A stretch of 64,000 nt of DNA from Martinezella tropici (GCF_003287875.1 NZ_QMKK01000025.1:317501-381500); one strand, 5' to 3'. Positions 21,372 to 30,909 are shown, counted from the stretch's first letter. Notes: generated by a model not told the origin, from the letters alone. Program-made: numbers and translations.

Positions 21372-22667
21372 TCAACCCTTCCGCTTCAGTTTCGTCGCAC
21401 CTTCCTCCACCAGCCGCTTCGCTGCCTCGGCAACCGTGATCTTTCCGAAGGCGAGCTGGTCGGCGACGGGGCGGGCGACGTTTACGTCGAATTCCTGCGA
21501 ACCGAGCGGTGCCGGCACGGGATAGGTGCCGACCTGATCTTTCAACAGCTCGATATAGTGCACCGTCTGCTGCTCCACCGGATTGAGCGTCGGCAGGATG
21601 GCGGCGCGTACGGTGGGCGACATCGGCACGCCGCGTTCGACGCCGAGGATCTTGCCAGCCTCTACATCGTTAACGAAGAAATTGATGAATTTCGCCGCCG
21701 CTTCGCCGTTCTTGCTGGTGGCGCCGACGCTCCAGATCAGCGCCGGGCGATAGTAGTGGCCAGATGGACCATCCTTCTTCTCGCGCGGCAGCATGGTGAC
21801 GGCAAGCTTACTTTTGACGACAAGCTGGTAGCCAACGAGCTGGTTGGAATAGGCCATGCCGATGGCCGATTTGCCGAGCGCCAGGCAGTTGCTCTCGATG
21901 ACGTTCTGGTCGAGCGTCTGGACATCGGCAGAGACCGTGCCGCCGCGTTTGCGCAGGTCTTCCCAGTAGCTGTACCATTCCTTGGCATCATCGACGCCGA
22001 AGCCGAGCCCGCCCTCCTCCGTAAAGAGGCTTTTGCCGCGCTGGCGCAGCCAGACATCGAGCACGTAATTGTAACGTGCGCCATAAGGGCCGCCCCAATA
22101 GCCGCGCTTACCGGCAGCCTTGGTCATTTCCACCGCGAGATCGGCATATTCGGCCCATGTGGTTGTCGGACCCGGCGGCGTCAGGCCGGTCTTCTTGAAC
22201 ATCTCCTCGTCATAGAACATTGCGAAGGAATTCAGCCCGAGACCGACGCCGTAAAGCTTGTCGTCGATCGTGGTCAGCTTCAGCACGTCCTTGCCGAAAC
22301 TGTCGACATTCAGCGTCGAAGGTACGAAGTGGTCGAGCGGCATGCAGGCGCCGCGCTTGGAATAGTCGGAGATCGTGCTTGGCTCGAGCTGGAAGACATC
22401 GGCGATGTTCTGGCTGGCCATGCCAGTGGCAAGCTTCGCCCAATAGCCGTCGCCGCTGATGCTCTCGCCGATGACGGACAGATCGGGGTTCTTGCTATGG
22501 AACAGCTCGGCAACGGCGACCGTGCGCTTGCCGCGATCGGGCGAACCCCACCACATGGCTCGGAGCTGCGTCGTATCGGCAAAGGCGGGCATTGCGCTTC
22601 CCCCGACGGCAAGGCCAGCTGCGGTTCCGGCAGCTCCGATCATGAAAGAACGACGATTCATGCGCAT
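21372..22667 (-). CDS. Orphan sugar-binding protein (CUT1) with Tat-type signal
   Basis: 431 residues. The ATG at 22667 is chosen because AAGGAGGAAT lies directly upstream; a longer open frame to 22943 crosses the divergent promoter. The N-terminus NRRSFMIGAAGTAAGLAVG fits a twin-arginine signal, with cleavage near AFA-D. It shares many blocks with the binding protein at 31874 (WWGS, GES...YW..LAT, WLRQRGK.L, ADVQ.LDQ, GVERGVP). No permease or ATPase gene is adjacent, so it probably borrows membrane subunits from another system. It is divergent from a LacI-type gene. Confidence 0.87.
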   Translation of the reverse strand: MRMNRRSFMIGAAGTAAGLAVGGSAMPAFADTTQLRAMWWGSPDRGKRTVAVAELFHSKNPDLSVIGESISGDGYWAKLATGMASQNIADVFQLEPSTISDYSKRGACMPLDHFVPSTLNVDSFGKDVLKLTTIDDKLYGVGLGLNSFAMFYDEEMFKKTGLTPPGPTTTWAEYADLAVEMTKAAGKRGYWGGPYGARYNYVLDVWLRQRGKSLFTEEGGLGFGVDDAKEWYSYWEDLRKRGGTVSADVQTLDQNVIESNCLALGKSAIGMAYSNQLVGYQLVVKSKLAVTMLPREKKDGPSGHYYRPALIWSVGATSKNGEAAAKFINFFVNDVEAGKILGVERGVPMSPTVRAAILPTLNPVEQQTVHYIELLKDQVGTYPVPAPLGSQEFDVNVARPVADQLAFGKITVAEAAKRLVEEGATKLKRKG

Positions 22668-22752
22668 GAGATTCCTCCTTCTCTTGCGTATCATCCGCAG
22701 CGATCTCCCCGACGCCTTCAGCGGACAAGTCGGTGCGACGATATGCAACTTC

Positions 22753-22806
22753 ATTGCACTGTGCAATAAAAAATCTTTCTGTTGCAAATTTGCATAATTT
22801 TGCATA
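22753..22806. promoter_or_regulatory. Cluster of TTGCA-type palindromes, candidate LacI-family operators
   Basis: The divergent intergenic region holds ATTGCACTGTGCAAT (22753-22767, perfect around a central T), TGCAAATTTGCA (22783-22794, perfect), and an overlapping TGCATAATTTTGCA (22791-22804). Two or three half-sites in 54 bases between a LacI gene and its neighbour fit operator sites for that regulator. Confidence 0.65.
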
Positions 22807-22817
22807 GCGTTTGCGGC

Positions 22818-23840
22818 ATGAACGATATACGCTCCAAACGCATCAGGCAGGCCGACATCGCCACTGCCGCCGGCGTCTCCGTCTCGACGGTATCGCGGGT
22901 CCTCACCAATGAACCCGGCATCAGCGAGATGATCCGTCAGCACATCTTCAAGGTGGCGAGCGATCTCGGCTATCCGCTGAAGACAGCAGCCGAGACGGCA
23001 GCCGGCGGCCTGGCATTGATCGCCAGCGACAGCGTCACCGGCGGCCTGAGCGTCTTCTATGAAGGCATACTGGAGGGCCTTCGCGCAGGCGCTGCCGAGC
23101 GCGGCATGCGCTTCGACATCCGCCTCATCCGCGAGGCAAGGACGGAACCGGAACTGGTGAGGGAATATCTGCAGGTCGCCGGCGCCGAAGGCCTCTTCCT
23201 CGTCGGCATCGACCCCTCGGAAGAGCTCTGCCGGTGGCTCGACGCCAGCGGCACCCCGACTGTGCTTGTCAACGGCACAGACCCGAAGCTGCGCTTCGAC
23301 GGTGTTTCACCCTCGAATTTCTTTGGCGCCTATAACGCAACCCGACGCCTGCTCGATGCCGGTCACCGTCGCATCCTGCATTTGACCGGCTCACATCGCC
23401 AGACGATCCGCGAGCGCATCCGCGGCTTTGAGGCGGCGATCGCTTCGGTGGAAGGCGCTGAAGGCCGCATCGTGCCGATGAATTTTCGCGGTAGCTCCAG
23501 CCAGGAAGCTCATGACAAAACCGCCGAGATCCTTGCAGCAGGCGAAGGCTATACCGCCGCCTTCTGCATGAACGATTTCATCGCCGTCGGCGTGCTCGAC
23601 GCCGTCGTTGAAGCCGGCCTTCGGGTGCCGGAGGATTTTGCCATCGTCGGCTTCGATGATCTTCCCTGTGCCCTGATGACCAATCCCCGGCTGGCAACCA
23701 TGCGCGTCGACCGCGCAGCCCTTGGCCGGGAAGCCATCGGCCTGATGATCGCACGCTTCCGCGACCGCGATGCGCCGGCCCGCCACATCTGCCACGGCGT
23801 TCCGCCGATCGCCGGCGGCACGCTGCCACCCGAAACCTGA
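22818..23840 (+). CDS. LacI-family transcriptional regulator
   Basis: 340 residues. The LacI helix-turn-helix is at about 9-30 (QADIATAAGVSVSTVSRVLTNEP), with the hinge region after GYPL. A periplasmic-binding-protein-like effector domain follows, with FVIGFDDL-type sequence (AIVGFDDLPCALM). The ATG at 22818 is chosen over an upstream in-frame start (22782) because the latter lies inside the operator cluster. It is divergent from the orphan binding protein and probably represses both that gene and its own downstream genes. The inducer is likely a sugar or sugar acid. Confidence 0.88.
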   Translation: MNDIRSKRIRQADIATAAGVSVSTVSRVLTNEPGISEMIRQHIFKVASDLGYPLKTAAETAAGGLALIASDSVTGGLSVFYEGILEGLRAGAAERGMRFDIRLIREARTEPELVREYLQVAGAEGLFLVGIDPSEELCRWLDASGTPTVLVNGTDPKLRFDGVSPSNFFGAYNATRRLLDAGHRRILHLTGSHRQTIRERIRGFEAAIASVEGAEGRIVPMNFRGSSSQEAHDKTAEILAAGEGYTAAFCMNDFIAVGVLDAVVEAGLRVPEDFAIVGFDDLPCALMTNPRLATMRVDRAALGREAIGLMIARFRDRDAPARHICHGVPPIAGGTLPPET

Positions 23841-23881
23841 AGCTCAATCCCGCCGCGGAAACGATCGAGAAGGCCGAACCG

Positions 23882-25738
23882 ATGATCTATGACCCCGTCA
23901 GCGCCAATCCGCTTGCCGGCAATCCGCTGAAGACCCTTACGGACATGCGCCGCGCGCTGACTGACCTGTTCGATCCGCTGCTGCCCTATTTTTCCGAAGG
24001 CAATGCACGCGTTCGCATCGATGGTGCAGGCGCCCATTTCGACCGCGCAGCCGCCGATCTCGAAGGTTTCGCCCGCCCCCTCTGGGGCTTGGCTCCGCTC
24101 GGCGCCGGCGGTGGCGACTTCAGTCACTGGGATCGCTACACAGAGGGCCTCGCCAATGGCGTCGACCCGAAGCATCCGGAATATTGGGGCACGGTCAACG
24201 GCCGCGATCAGCGCATGGTCGAGCTGGCCGCCCTCAGCTTTGCGCTGGCGCTCGTGCCCGAAAAGATCTGGGAGCCGCTCGATCGGCGCGCCCGCGACAA
24301 TCTGATTGCCTACCTCAAGCACGCCCGCACCTTCGACTACGCCGACAACAATTGGAAATTCTTCCGCATCTTCGTGGATGTGGCACTCGACCGGCTCGGC
24401 GCCACCTTCGACCGCAGCCTGACGGAAACCTATCTGAACGAGCTGGACGGCTTCTACATCGGCGATGGTTGGTATCGCGACGGCAATGTCCGCCGCATCG
24501 ATCATTATATTCCCTTCGCTATGCACTTTTACGGGCTGATCTATTCCAAGCTCGTCAATGACGACCGCGCCAAGCACTATCGTGAGCGTGCCATCCTCTT
24601 CGCCAAGGATTTCCGTCACTGGTTCGCGCCCGATGGCGCCACGATCCCTTTCGGCCGCAGCCTCACCTATCGCTTCGCCTGCGCCGGCTTCTGGTCGGCA
24701 TTGGCCTTTGCCGATGTAGAAGCGCTGCCTTGGGGCGAGATCAAGGGCCTGTGCCTCCGACACCTGCGCTGGTGGGCCGACAAGCCGATTGCCCACCGCG
24801 ACGGCACTCTGCCGATCGGCTTTGCCTATCCCAACCTGCTGATGTCGGAGAACTATAATTCTGCCGGCTCACCCTATTGGGCCTTCAAGGCCTTCCTGCC
24901 GCTGGCGCTGCCCGAAACACATCCATTCTGGACTGCAGAAGAAAAGCCACCGGAGAGTGAGCCGGCTATCATCCCGCAAAAACATCCCGGCATGGTCCTG
25001 ATGCGCAGCAAGGATGACGTCGTTGCACTCTCCTCCGGCCAGGAAAACCAGCAGATGCGCTTCGGCGCGGAGAAATACTCGAAATTCGCCTATTCTGCCC
25101 GCTACGGCTTCAGCGTCGAGAGCGACGAGCGTATCTTTGCCGGCGGCGCCTTCGACAGCATGCTCGCCTTCAGTGACGACGGCCTGCACTATCGCGTACG
25201 CGAGACCAATGAAGAAGCGAAGCTCGCCGGGTATACGCTTTACGCCAAATGGTCCCCTTATCTGGACGTGACGGTAGAGACATGGTTGGTGCCGGCCTCG
25301 CCCTGGCACATCCGCCTGCACAGGATCACCACGCCGCGGCCGCTGCAGACGGCCGAAGGCGGCTTTGCCATTGCACGGCGCGACTTCGAGGCCGACACGC
25401 TCTTCTCCGCGACCGGCTCCGCCTATGCGATCGGCCAAGAGGATTTCAGCGGCATTCTCGACCTCAGCTCGACGATCGCACGCGAAGGCGTTGCGCAAAA
25501 AGCGCCGCCGAATACCAATCTTATCGTTTCCAAAACGCTGGTGCCGCAATTGCGGGGCACGATTCCGGCTGGAGAGACCATTCTCGTCTCCGCCGTGCTT
25601 GCGGCGAAAGACCCATCCGCCGTCCAGTATGCCTGGAGCAACCCGCCGGCCAAACCCGATATCGATACGCTGCGCACACTCGTCAAGGACAAGGGCATTA
25701 TGGTCAGCGCCATCGAGGCGCCGGGTCGCCTGCCATGA
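23882..25738 (+). CDS. DUF2264 domain protein
   Basis: 618 residues. The first 350 or so are the alpha-helical DUF2264 domain, with FARPLWGLAPLGAGGG, NNWKFFRIFVDVALDRLG and DGWYRDG blocks characteristic of the family. The rest is a beta-rich domain. No signal peptide is seen, so it is cytoplasmic. Family members occur in carbohydrate-use loci and the fold recalls unsaturated glucuronyl hydrolases, but no activity is established to my knowledge. It follows the LacI gene by 41 bases and overlaps the dehydrogenase gene by four bases (ATGA). Confidence 0.87.
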   Translation: MIYDPVSANPLAGNPLKTLTDMRRALTDLFDPLLPYFSEGNARVRIDGAGAHFDRAAADLEGFARPLWGLAPLGAGGGDFSHWDRYTEGLANGVDPKHPEYWGTVNGRDQRMVELAALSFALALVPEKIWEPLDRRARDNLIAYLKHARTFDYADNNWKFFRIFVDVALDRLGATFDRSLTETYLNELDGFYIGDGWYRDGNVRRIDHYIPFAMHFYGLIYSKLVNDDRAKHYRERAILFAKDFRHWFAPDGATIPFGRSLTYRFACAGFWSALAFADVEALPWGEIKGLCLRHLRWWADKPIAHRDGTLPIGFAYPNLLMSENYNSAGSPYWAFKAFLPLALPETHPFWTAEEKPPESEPAIIPQKHPGMVLMRSKDDVVALSSGQENQQMRFGAEKYSKFAYSARYGFSVESDERIFAGGAFDSMLAFSDDGLHYRVRETNEEAKLAGYTLYAKWSPYLDVTVETWLVPASPWHIRLHRITTPRPLQTAEGGFAIARRDFEADTLFSATGSAYAIGQEDFSGILDLSSTIAREGVAQKAPPNTNLIVSKTLVPQLRGTIPAGETILVSAVLAAKDPSAVQYAWSNPPAKPDIDTLRTLVKDKGIMVSAIEAPGRLP

Positions 25739-26760
25739 GGCCATTCCCCTCCAGCCGCCCCGCCATCGCCCTCGCCATGCAGCCATCGCGCACGCAGCAT
25801 GTGCTGCCGGACGCACTCATCCGGCGCCTCGATGCCGTCGGCCGCGTGCTCGATGCCGCACCGATGCAGCGCTTCGACGATGAACGTGCGGCCAAGCTGC
25901 TCTCGGAAACCGAAATCCTAATCACCGGCTGGGGAGCGCCGACAATTGATGTTGCTGCGCTCGCACAGGCGCCGCATCTGAAGCTGGTGGTCCACGCCGC
26001 CGGTACGGTGAAGGGCCTGCTGGGGGACAGCCTCTTCGACCGCGGCGTCCTGGTGAGCCATGCCGCCCAAGCCAATGCGCTGCCGGTCGCCGAATTCACG
26101 CTGGCCGCCATCATCTTCGCCGGTAAGAAGGTCTTTCAGTTTCGTGATCTCTACGTTGCCGATCGCAACCGCAATCGGACGATATCGATGCACGCCGAGG
26201 CCATCGGCAACTACGGCCGCACCATCGGCATCATCGGCGCTTCTCGCATAGGAAGGCGCGTGATCGAGCTGCTTTCGCCCTTCGACTACCGAATCCTGCT
26301 CCACGACCCCATGATCGGTGACGCCGAGGCGGCCACACTGGGCGTGGAGAAAACCGAGCTGGACGCACTCATGGCATCAGCCGATATCGTCTCGCTGCAT
26401 GCGCCTTCGCTGCCGGCGACGCGGCACATGATCGATGCTCGCCGACTCTCGCTAATGAAGAACGGGGCGACGTTCATCAATACGGCACGCGGCGCACTGG
26501 TCGATGAAGCGGCCCTGATCGCCGTGCTGAAAACCGGCCATATCGACGCGATCATCGACGTCACCGACCCGGAAATTCCGGAGGCCACCTCGGCGTTTTA
26601 CGAGCTGCCGAACGTCTTCCTGACACCGCATATTGCCGGTGCCGTCGGGCTGGAGCGAACCCGCCTCGGTGAGATGGCGATCGATGAAGCCATCCGCTTC
26701 ATCGAAGGCAAGCCGCTGCTCTACGAAATCCGCCGCGAGGATATGGCACTGATGGCATGA
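25735..26760 (+). CDS. D-2-hydroxyacid dehydrogenase family protein
   Basis: 341 residues. The NAD-binding domain has GIIGASRIGRRVIE (GxGxxG variant with Ser), preceded by VAEFTLAAII. The catalytic Arg/Glu/His set is supported by FINTARGALVDEAAL, a Glu in DVTDPEIP, and LTPHIAGA. The ATG at 25735 overlaps the DUF2264 stop. It reduces or oxidises a 2-hydroxy/2-keto acid, perhaps a sugar-acid product of the DUF2264 step (inference). It is the last gene of the LacI operon. Confidence 0.87.
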   Translation: MRPFPSSRPAIALAMQPSRTQHVLPDALIRRLDAVGRVLDAAPMQRFDDERAAKLLSETEILITGWGAPTIDVAALAQAPHLKLVVHAAGTVKGLLGDSLFDRGVLVSHAAQANALPVAEFTLAAIIFAGKKVFQFRDLYVADRNRNRTISMHAEAIGNYGRTIGIIGASRIGRRVIELLSPFDYRILLHDPMIGDAEAATLGVEKTELDALMASADIVSLHAPSLPATRHMIDARRLSLMKNGATFINTARGALVDEAALIAVLKTGHIDAIIDVTDPEIPEATSAFYELPNVFLTPHIAGAVGLERTRLGEMAIDEAIRFIEGKPLLYEIRREDMALMA

Positions 26761-26977
26761 TGCGGCGCAGCAAATCCATGAAAACACCCTGAAATCGCCC
26801 CATTTCGGCACAGGCAAACAACCCGTTTTTAATCATTCCGCGCTAGCAATCTCATAAGCGTAGGTCCGCCAAAGGCTCGGTCTCGAATTTTCGGAAAGGA
26901 TCATACGCCGGCAGGTTGTTGCTGCGTATCTCGTGCCTTTGAAAGACGCACGGCGCAGCAATGAAGAGGTTCTAGTA

Positions 26978-27565
26978 ATGCGTACCCGCGTCCTTTCCAT
27001 TCTGGCCGTAATGCTGCTCGGCGTGCTAGCGGGCTGCGCCACCGCACCCCGACATACCCGCAACATCTGCGCGATCTTCGACCAGCGCGATGGCTGGTTC
27101 AACAATTGGCAGCGCGCAGCCGAACGCACGGAACGCAAATACGGCGTGCCGGTGCCGATCCTGATGGCGACGATCTATACCGAATCCGGCTTCCGGCCGC
27201 GCGCCCGCCCGCCGCGGCGCTATTTGCTCGGCTTCATTCCCTGGAAGCGTCCGACGACGGCTTACGGCTATTCGCAGGCACTCGACGGCACCTGGGACAA
27301 GTACAAGCGCGAAACCGGCAACTGGACGGCAAGCCGTACCAACTTCGCCGACGCCATCGACTTTGTCGGATGGTATCACTACCAGACGCATTTGCAGACG
27401 GGCGTTGCGCTGAATAACTCCTACGATCTCTATCTCGCTTATTACTCAGGCCCGAAGGGCTACTTACAGGGATCGTGGCGCGGCAATTCGACCGCACTTG
27501 CAGGGGCCAGACGCTTCAACGGCATGACGCGAATTTACGCGCAGCAGCTGCCGAGCTGCAGCTGA
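26978..27565 (+). CDS. Lipoprotein, lytic-transglycosylase (SLT) fold
   Basis: 195 residues from the ATG at 26978. The signal ends in a lipobox, VLAGCA, with lipidation at the Cys near residue 20. The SLT-like domain shows the catalytic-glutamate context MATIYTESGFRP, then AYGYSQALDGTWDKY and YLAYYSGPKGY. It probably cleaves murein glycan from an inner- or outer-membrane anchor. It is a single gene, with a long upstream region (26761-26977) containing a possible promoter but no other gene. Confidence 0.85.
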   Translation: MRTRVLSILAVMLLGVLAGCATAPRHTRNICAIFDQRDGWFNNWQRAAERTERKYGVPVPILMATIYTESGFRPRARPPRRYLLGFIPWKRPTTAYGYSQALDGTWDKYKRETGNWTASRTNFADAIDFVGWYHYQTHLQTGVALNNSYDLYLAYYSGPKGYLQGSWRGNSTALAGARRFNGMTRIYAQQLPSCS

Positions 27566-27596
27566 TTTCGAAACGCGAAAGCTCAATACCGCGGCC

Positions 27597-28859
27597 CTAA
27601 GGCCGCGGCTCCAGCAGATTGAGACCGCCATCTTCGCCCCAGATATCGGCGACCGACACCTGCTGGCCGGTGCGGCTGCTCTGCAGCGCGGCAATGCCAC
27701 AAAGAACCGACATCGCCCCTGCCCGCGAACCTGCTCGCTGCTTGAGTTCGTCATTCGGGCCGGAGCGAAGCAGCATGTTGCGCAGTCGATCGTCGCCGCC
27801 ATAGTGCCCACCGGACGAATGCGGCACCCATATGCGCTCGACATCGCCGGAATTCTTCATGACGACGATCTCGTCGGCCGGCGGTGTCGTCCAGTTCTGC
27901 TTCTCATATTGCCGGAGCTCGATGCGCCCCTTGTGTCCGTTGAAGGCGATGTGATGACCTTCGATCGGCATATAGGTATTCAGGGAATAAGAGACGTTGA
28001 TGCCGTTGCGATAGCGGATGGATGCCACCATCGTATCGGGGATATCGATATCCTCGCGGAAGACGCAGGCATCGCGTACATAGCCGTCGACGGTCGATGG
28101 ATCCTCATAGAGACTTTCGAGCAGTGGCGTCGCGCTGATGTCGAGATAATAGTCGCATTCGCCCTTGTAACGACAGGTGCGACAGCGCTCGCCGCGGAAC
28201 GGGCCTTTGCGGCCATAATGCTTGAGATCGGCAAAAGCGGCGACCGTTTCCGGATCGGAACCCAGATACCAGTTCAGAAGGTCGAAATGATGCGTCGCCT
28301 TATGAACGAAGAGACTGCCGGAATTTTCGACATAAGCATGCCAGCGGCGGAAGTAATCGGCGCCATGGCTTGTATCGAGATACCAATGGAAGTCGACCGA
28401 GGTGACATTGCCGACGACGTCGGAATTGATCAGCTCCTTGATCTTCGCAGCGGTCGGCGCGAAGCGGTAGTTGAAGGAGATATCCAACCGTTTGCCGGTG
28501 CGCGCCTCGGCATTGAGAATGCGTTTGATCTTCTCGACCGTCGTCGTCATCGGCTTCTCGCTGATGACATCGGCGCCCGCCTCCATCGCCTTGACGATCA
28601 GGTCGTCATGGGTGGAATCGCGGGTGCAGACGATGACGAGATCCGGCTTTTCCGTCCGCAGCAGCTCGTCGAAGTCGGTATAGATAGGCACCGATGCGCC
28701 GATATACTGCAGCGCCCGCTTCGCGCGCATGGCATTGAGATCGCACACCGCCACGAGTTCGACCTCGTTGCTCCAGCGCTCGACCAGATCCTTGCCCCAC
28801 ATGGTCGTGCCACGATGGCCAGTGCCGACGAGGGCGTAACGTTTTTTCGATGGCTGCAT
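27597..28859 (-). CDS. Gfo/Idh/MocA-family oxidoreductase
   Basis: 420 residues. The Rossmann motif is ALVGTGHRGTTMWG, and the conserved lysine segment is ISEKPMTTT. A Cys-rich insertion (GERCRTCRYKGECDYYL) in the C-terminal half is unusual for the general family and could bind metal. The ATG at 28859 was chosen because GGAGGAG lies just upstream; a GTG at 28871 is less likely. It sits downstream of the enolase-superfamily gene on the minus strand with a repeat element between them, so co-transcription is possible. Confidence 0.86.
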   Translation of the reverse strand: MQPSKKRYALVGTGHRGTTMWGKDLVERWSNEVELVAVCDLNAMRAKRALQYIGASVPIYTDFDELLRTEKPDLVIVCTRDSTHDDLIVKAMEAGADVISEKPMTTTVEKIKRILNAEARTGKRLDISFNYRFAPTAAKIKELINSDVVGNVTSVDFHWYLDTSHGADYFRRWHAYVENSGSLFVHKATHHFDLLNWYLGSDPETVAAFADLKHYGRKGPFRGERCRTCRYKGECDYYLDISATPLLESLYEDPSTVDGYVRDACVFREDIDIPDTMVASIRYRNGINVSYSLNTYMPIEGHHIAFNGHKGRIELRQYEKQNWTTPPADEIVVMKNSGDVERIWVPHSSGGHYGGDDRLRNMLLRSGPNDELKQRAGSRAGAMSVLCGIAALQSSRTGQQVSVADIWGEDGGLNLLEPRP

Positions 28860-28927
28860 CTGCTCCTCCACAATCTGCGAACAGCGATAATGAGGCCTGG
28901 GCGGCCTGAACTTACCTCAGCGAAGTG

Positions 28928-29066
28928 CCCCTCACCCGACCCTCTCCCTGCTTGCGGGGAGAGAGGGCTTTCCCACCAAATCAGCACCCAACCCGCGCCC
29001 TGAACTTGAATGTCTTACCCTAGCCCTCTCCCCGGTCGCGGGAAGTGGGCTAGGGTAAGGGGCCAG
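28928..29066. repeat. Intergenic palindromic element
   Basis: Two hairpin-forming blocks lie between the enolase-superfamily and MocA genes. The first has CCCTCTCCC (28938-28946) facing GGGGAGAGAGGG (28952-28963). The second has TTACCCTAGCCC (29018-29029) facing GGGCTAGGGTAA (29048-29059). The layout (two C-rich/G-rich palindromes about 90 bases apart) resembles the elements at 21151 and 30600. Confidence 0.55.
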
Positions 29067-29115
29067 GCACGGGGGCAAGACGCCAACGCAGACCCTCATT
29101 ACTTTGACTAACGTC

Positions 29116-30537
29116 CTATGCCGGCGACCTCTCCATCGCCGTCCAATCCGGCTCCACCGATGAACCAAGTCCGATAGCACCGATAACGGAGCTGATCGCG
29201 AGTTGCCCCGCCTCGATCCGCAGCCGCGTGCGGTCATTGCTGACGCGGTAGAGATCGGAATGCGCCTCGGCGAAAGCTGCCTGCTCCGCCTCGGGCGCAC
29301 CTGCCATGCCGTCGACATAGTGATGACCGTTGCGTTCGATATGTGTCATGCCGATGAGGGAAGCGAGCGCCAGATCCTGCTGCACGGCAAGGCCGCCCTG
29401 CGTGGTCAGATCCTCGGCCGACATGAAATAGGGAATGCCGTCCTCAGCGCTCCATTTGGCGACACGCGCCCGGTTCAATAGCGAGCGATAGAAGCCCTTG
29501 CAGGATTTGGAGGATATGCCGGTATAGCCGAGTCGCCTCGCCGTGACGAACGCACCGATACCGGCATCGGATTCATCGATCTCCACCGGCCTGAAGGCGG
29601 CTAGCGCGTTGACCGGCTTCTCGAAGGCATGCGCGCGGGCGATCGGCTGCTCGACGAACAGGATCGAAGAGGCGAAACGCGCAAGCCTCGGCTCCTCCTT
29701 CACACGGGAAAGCAGATCGGCAACGGCTTCGGCGGAGGAAAATTGTTCGTTGCCATCGAGCGTCACCGAATAGTTCGGCACCTTGGCGTCGATGACGGCA
29801 GCGACGCGGCAAAGGCGGTCGATATCCGCATCGGGAACGCCCGACACCTTCACTTTGAAGAAGGTCAGCCCATAGGCGTCGATCGCCTCTTCGAAACTTT
29901 CCGGCAGGCCGTCGTTCAGCCGCTCGCTTGCCGGAATATCATCGGGCACGATGGCATCGACCAGGCCGACAGTATGGCGGGCGGCAAGGCTTACGGATGG
30001 CTGCAAAGTTGCAAGGAAACCTGAGAGATCGAAACCCGAGAGATCGTGCGCGGTGGAAGCATCGATGGCGGGACGGTTCGCCTTGATCGCTTGCGCGACG
30101 GTCAGCCCTTCCAGCCGGCAGAGTGCATCGAGAATAGCCCGGTTGGCTAGTGCCAGGCCGAAGGATGCGACAAGCCCGTTCAGCTTCTCGGCTGCCGCTT
30201 GCGCATGATGCGAGGCCTCGACGGCGGCATGCAGGCCAAAAGCCGTTCCCACACCCGCACCTCTCAGCGAATCGAGCGCCAGAGCCAGCGAACGCCGCAG
30301 CTGGTTTTCATTGTCGGCATTGGAAAGCTCGGGCGATTTGTCGAACCATTTCGGCACCATCAACTCGGCGGCCATCCCCTCGGCCGAGCGCCCTTGCGCA
30401 TTCTCGATGCGTACGCGCAGAAAAATCTGCCGCGCCTCGCGCAAGGTTGCTGCACCGAAACGGAAGGGCAGCCGCAGCTTGACCGGACGCTCAAATGTCT
30501 CGGCCTCGACAAGCCTGATGGTCAATGGTTCGATCAT
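29116..30537 (-). CDS. Enolase-superfamily enzyme (mandelate racemase/muconate lactonising type)
   Basis: 473 residues. After the capping domain, the barrel carries the expected general-base and metal-ligand series: FFKVKVSG (KxK), LDGNEQF (Asp ligand), VEQPIA (Glu ligand), EIDESD (Asp/Glu ligand), and GISSKSCKG (Lys). The reaction is proton abstraction next to a carboxylate, leading to dehydration or racemisation of a sugar acid. The substrate is unknown. It is first in a minus-strand unit with a MocA dehydrogenase and is read from a promoter region that contains a candidate TetR operator (30910). Confidence 0.85.
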   Translation of the reverse strand: MIEPLTIRLVEAETFERPVKLRLPFRFGAATLREARQIFLRVRIENAQGRSAEGMAAELMVPKWFDKSPELSNADNENQLRRSLALALDSLRGAGVGTAFGLHAAVEASHHAQAAAEKLNGLVASFGLALANRAILDALCRLEGLTVAQAIKANRPAIDASTAHDLSGFDLSGFLATLQPSVSLAARHTVGLVDAIVPDDIPASERLNDGLPESFEEAIDAYGLTFFKVKVSGVPDADIDRLCRVAAVIDAKVPNYSVTLDGNEQFSSAEAVADLLSRVKEEPRLARFASSILFVEQPIARAHAFEKPVNALAAFRPVEIDESDAGIGAFVTARRLGYTGISSKSCKGFYRSLLNRARVAKWSAEDGIPYFMSAEDLTTQGGLAVQQDLALASLIGMTHIERNGHHYVDGMAGAPEAEQAAFAEAHSDLYRVSNDRTRLRIEAGQLAISSVIGAIGLGSSVEPDWTAMERSPA

Positions 30538-30599
30538 GATGCTGGTCGGCTCCTGTGATTGTCAGGCAAGTCTATTCGTGTACGCATTGCGTTGCATTG

Positions 30600-30753
30600 C
30601 CCCTCACCCCAGTCCTCTCCCCGCCCCTTCGACAAGCTCAGGGCGGGGAGAGGGAATCTTCCAGCCGATATCCAGCTCGAAATAGGGATAGCTAGTCGGC
30701 TTGCTCTGTCGCCCCTCTCCCAGTTTCAGCGGGGAGAGGGCTGGGGTGCGGGG
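30600..30753. repeat. Palindromic intergenic element with 25-base inverted ends
   Basis: The left end (30600-30624) begins CCCCTCACCCCAGTCCTCTC, and the right end (30729-30753) is its inverted copy with two mismatches. Inside, CTCTCCCCGCCC and GGGCGGGGAGAG form a further hairpin around TTCGACAAGCTCA. It lies in the 5' leader of the enolase-superfamily gene. Confidence 0.7.
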
Positions 30754-30909
30754 CTATTCAGTTCATTGCAGAAACAGTTGTACCGTCAGCCGGTCGCATC
30801 ACCTTGTGGCAGGCGATGGATCATGTCGATACGACAGGCTTCATGATTATCCTCCATGCCTGGTTCCCTCCAGAACCAGGAAAAGCAAATGCTTGGTCAC
30901 CCAAGCAAT

